From the IMG/VR virus record IMGVR_UViG_3300006802_000089, positions 1 through 64,000 of that record: a stretch of 64,000 nt of DNA. One strand, given 5' to 3'. A program made the position numbers and the translations under genes. Under the pieces are notes generated by a model, which worked only from the letters and a program-made list of their open reading frames with translations, was not told the DNA's origin and made no database searches. How positions within the stretch are numbered: the first letter of the stretch is position 1; each line of letters opens with the position of its first letter. Below are positions 63,237 to 64,000 of this stretch, in pieces. The DNA is from a virus.

Positions 63237-63992
63237 TTACATGTTAGGATCGCCAGGTGTATCTATTCCATCGGTAGTGAATTTGACATCGATTGGTTTA
63301 CCTATCGTGCTTTTGCTAGGTACAGGAACGTTGCCTTGCATTATCGGATTAGATTGTGCTTGCAAATCAAACAATACAAACTTACCATGTTTAGTAAAAC
63401 CTACGTTACCTCCATGGGCTTCGCTGAAATTTATATTCATAGCACGCACATCTTGTAACACTTTTTGTCGTTGATCAATTATAGTATTTAACTGATTGTA
63501 CACATCTTGTGTTATGCTATTTTTAGAAAGATCATAATCAATCGATCTTCGAAGATCACTGTCCGGCCGCGATGACGAAAAATACATATATTTAATTCCA
63601 TCCCATGCATCTTGCATTTCTGATGTTAACGGAGTTACGCGATCCATGTATATAGCATATATATGATTATATATAGTTTGAATATCGTTTGAATCTTCAC
63701 TAGGAAGACGAAATGCGGCTAAAGGTCTCACACTATATATATTAATCAGATGTGGACGTCTGGCTCTTTTTGATATTCGAGCAGCTAATGCAGCTTCGTT
63801 CTGATCTGCGGTAAATTTAATTACTTTGCCTCGCTGAGTAGCAATTGCTTGTCCATAATATCCGCCTCCTAGCCATTCTGCCGGCGAATCTGCAAATTGA
63901 TCAAATATCATCTTCAGTGTTTCTGGCTGTCTTAATTCACCATACACTTTGGTCAAGTTCGTTTCATTCAATATTTGTTTAAGTAGTATCAT
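63237..63992 (-). CDS. Kinase-fold protein with capsid-targeting-like leader
   Basis: A 251-residue protein. The leader MILLKQILNE ends in a possible gp21 site (LNE10). Kinase-type motifs follow in order: LGGGYYGQA (41-49, Gly loop), VIKFT with K59, an acidic helix residue E66, HLINIYSV (81-88), a hinge-like IYMDRV (114-119), the catalytic loop NFSEAHGGNVGF (188-199) and LFDLQ (D209). The loop has Glu191 where D-x-H-x-x-N kinases have the catalytic Asp, so activity may be altered or lost. The last 40 residues are Pro/Gly rich. Substrate unknown. Confidence 0.7.
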   Translation of the reverse strand: MILLKQILNETNLTKVYGELRQPETLKMIFDQFADSPAEWLGGGYYGQAIATQRGKVIKFTADQNEAALAARISKRARRPHLINIYSVRPLAAFRLPSEDSNDIQTIYNHIYAIYMDRVTPLTSEMQDAWDGIKYMYFSSSRPDSDLRRSIDYDLSKNSITQDVYNQLNTIIDQRQKVLQDVRAMNINFSEAHGGNVGFTKHGKFVLFDLQAQSNPIMQGNVPVPSKSTIGKPIDVKFTTDGIDTPGDPNM

Positions 63993-64000
63993 ATTGATTT

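Noticed and set aside
1-64000. tRNA genes, insertion sequences, integrase or attachment sites
   Set aside because: I looked for cloverleaf-type stretches, transposase motifs and recombinases in the gaps and frames and saw none; gaps are short and mostly hold promoter-like motifs.

Overview
The window is part of the genome of a contractile-tailed, T4-like bacteriophage, and the host is probably a member of the Bacteroidota. The T4 relationship rests on recognisable counterparts of gp17 (terminase), gp20 (portal), gp21 (prohead protease), gp22 (scaffold), gp23 (major capsid), gp13/14/15 (neck and tail completion), gp6/gp25/gp5 (baseplate), gp46-47 (recombination nuclease), a DnaG-type primase and gp55 (late sigma factor). 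The host guess rests on Bacteroidota-type signal peptides ending ..SHSQ and ..ATSQ, a DUF4494-like protein, a Bacteroidota-style Hc1 histone and a Bacteroidota-style ribosomal protein bS21. The DNA is very AT-rich and almost every gene lies on the minus strand; only three genes (53.4-54.6 kb and 55.3-58.3 kb) lie on the plus strand.

Layout, left to right (minus-strand transcription runs right to left). 0-5 kb: appendage or decoration proteins, including a tandem family of four about 199-residue paralogues. 5-19 kb: the head and neck module (gp15, gp14, gp13, PhoH, gp23, gp22, bS21, core proteins, gp21, gp20, gp17). 19-25.6 kb: a putative spanin-like pair, a zinc protein, a nucleotidyltransferase-ligase fusion and a large appendage protein. 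25.6-30.4 kb: a fused Mre11/Rad50-type nuclease, primase and a T7-endonuclease-I-like resolvase. 30.4-33.7 kb: three genes with capsid-targeting-like N termini (M15 peptidase, MORN-repeat protein, kinase fold). 33.7-48.5 kb: tail and baseplate. 48.5-53.3 kb: gp55, membrane proteins, an HD hydrolase and UvdE. 53.3-58.3 kb: the plus-strand genes, including two with annexin-like repeats. 58.3-64 kb: small accessory genes, among them Hc1, a ferritin-like protein, and several more with capsid-targeting-like N termini.

The most interesting theme is a set of about ten unrelated proteins that open with a short leader of the type M-I-R-L-x-x-I-L-x-E. In T4 such leaders target internal proteins and Alt to the prohead core and are cut by gp21 after (L/I)-x-E. 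Here they precede an M15-type peptidase, a MORN-repeat protein, two kinase-fold proteins, two annexin-repeat/hydrophobic proteins and several unknowns. I infer a cargo of virion proteins injected with the DNA.

Two promoter classes can be read. ATATTTAT on the coding strand lies 5-31 nt before most of about two dozen genes, mainly virion genes, and is a candidate late signal for the gp55 homologue. TTnGGA with N16-17 and TATAWT lies before uvdE, primase, the HD hydrolase, a CAP protein, a DUF4494-like gene and one core-region gene, and is a candidate early or middle class. Three good hairpin terminators are visible. I saw no tRNA, CRISPR or insertion sequence. Two apparent single-base frameshifts (terminase 3' end, and near 20.9 kb) may be biology or sequencing error. 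All identifications come from reading the sequence; no search was run.
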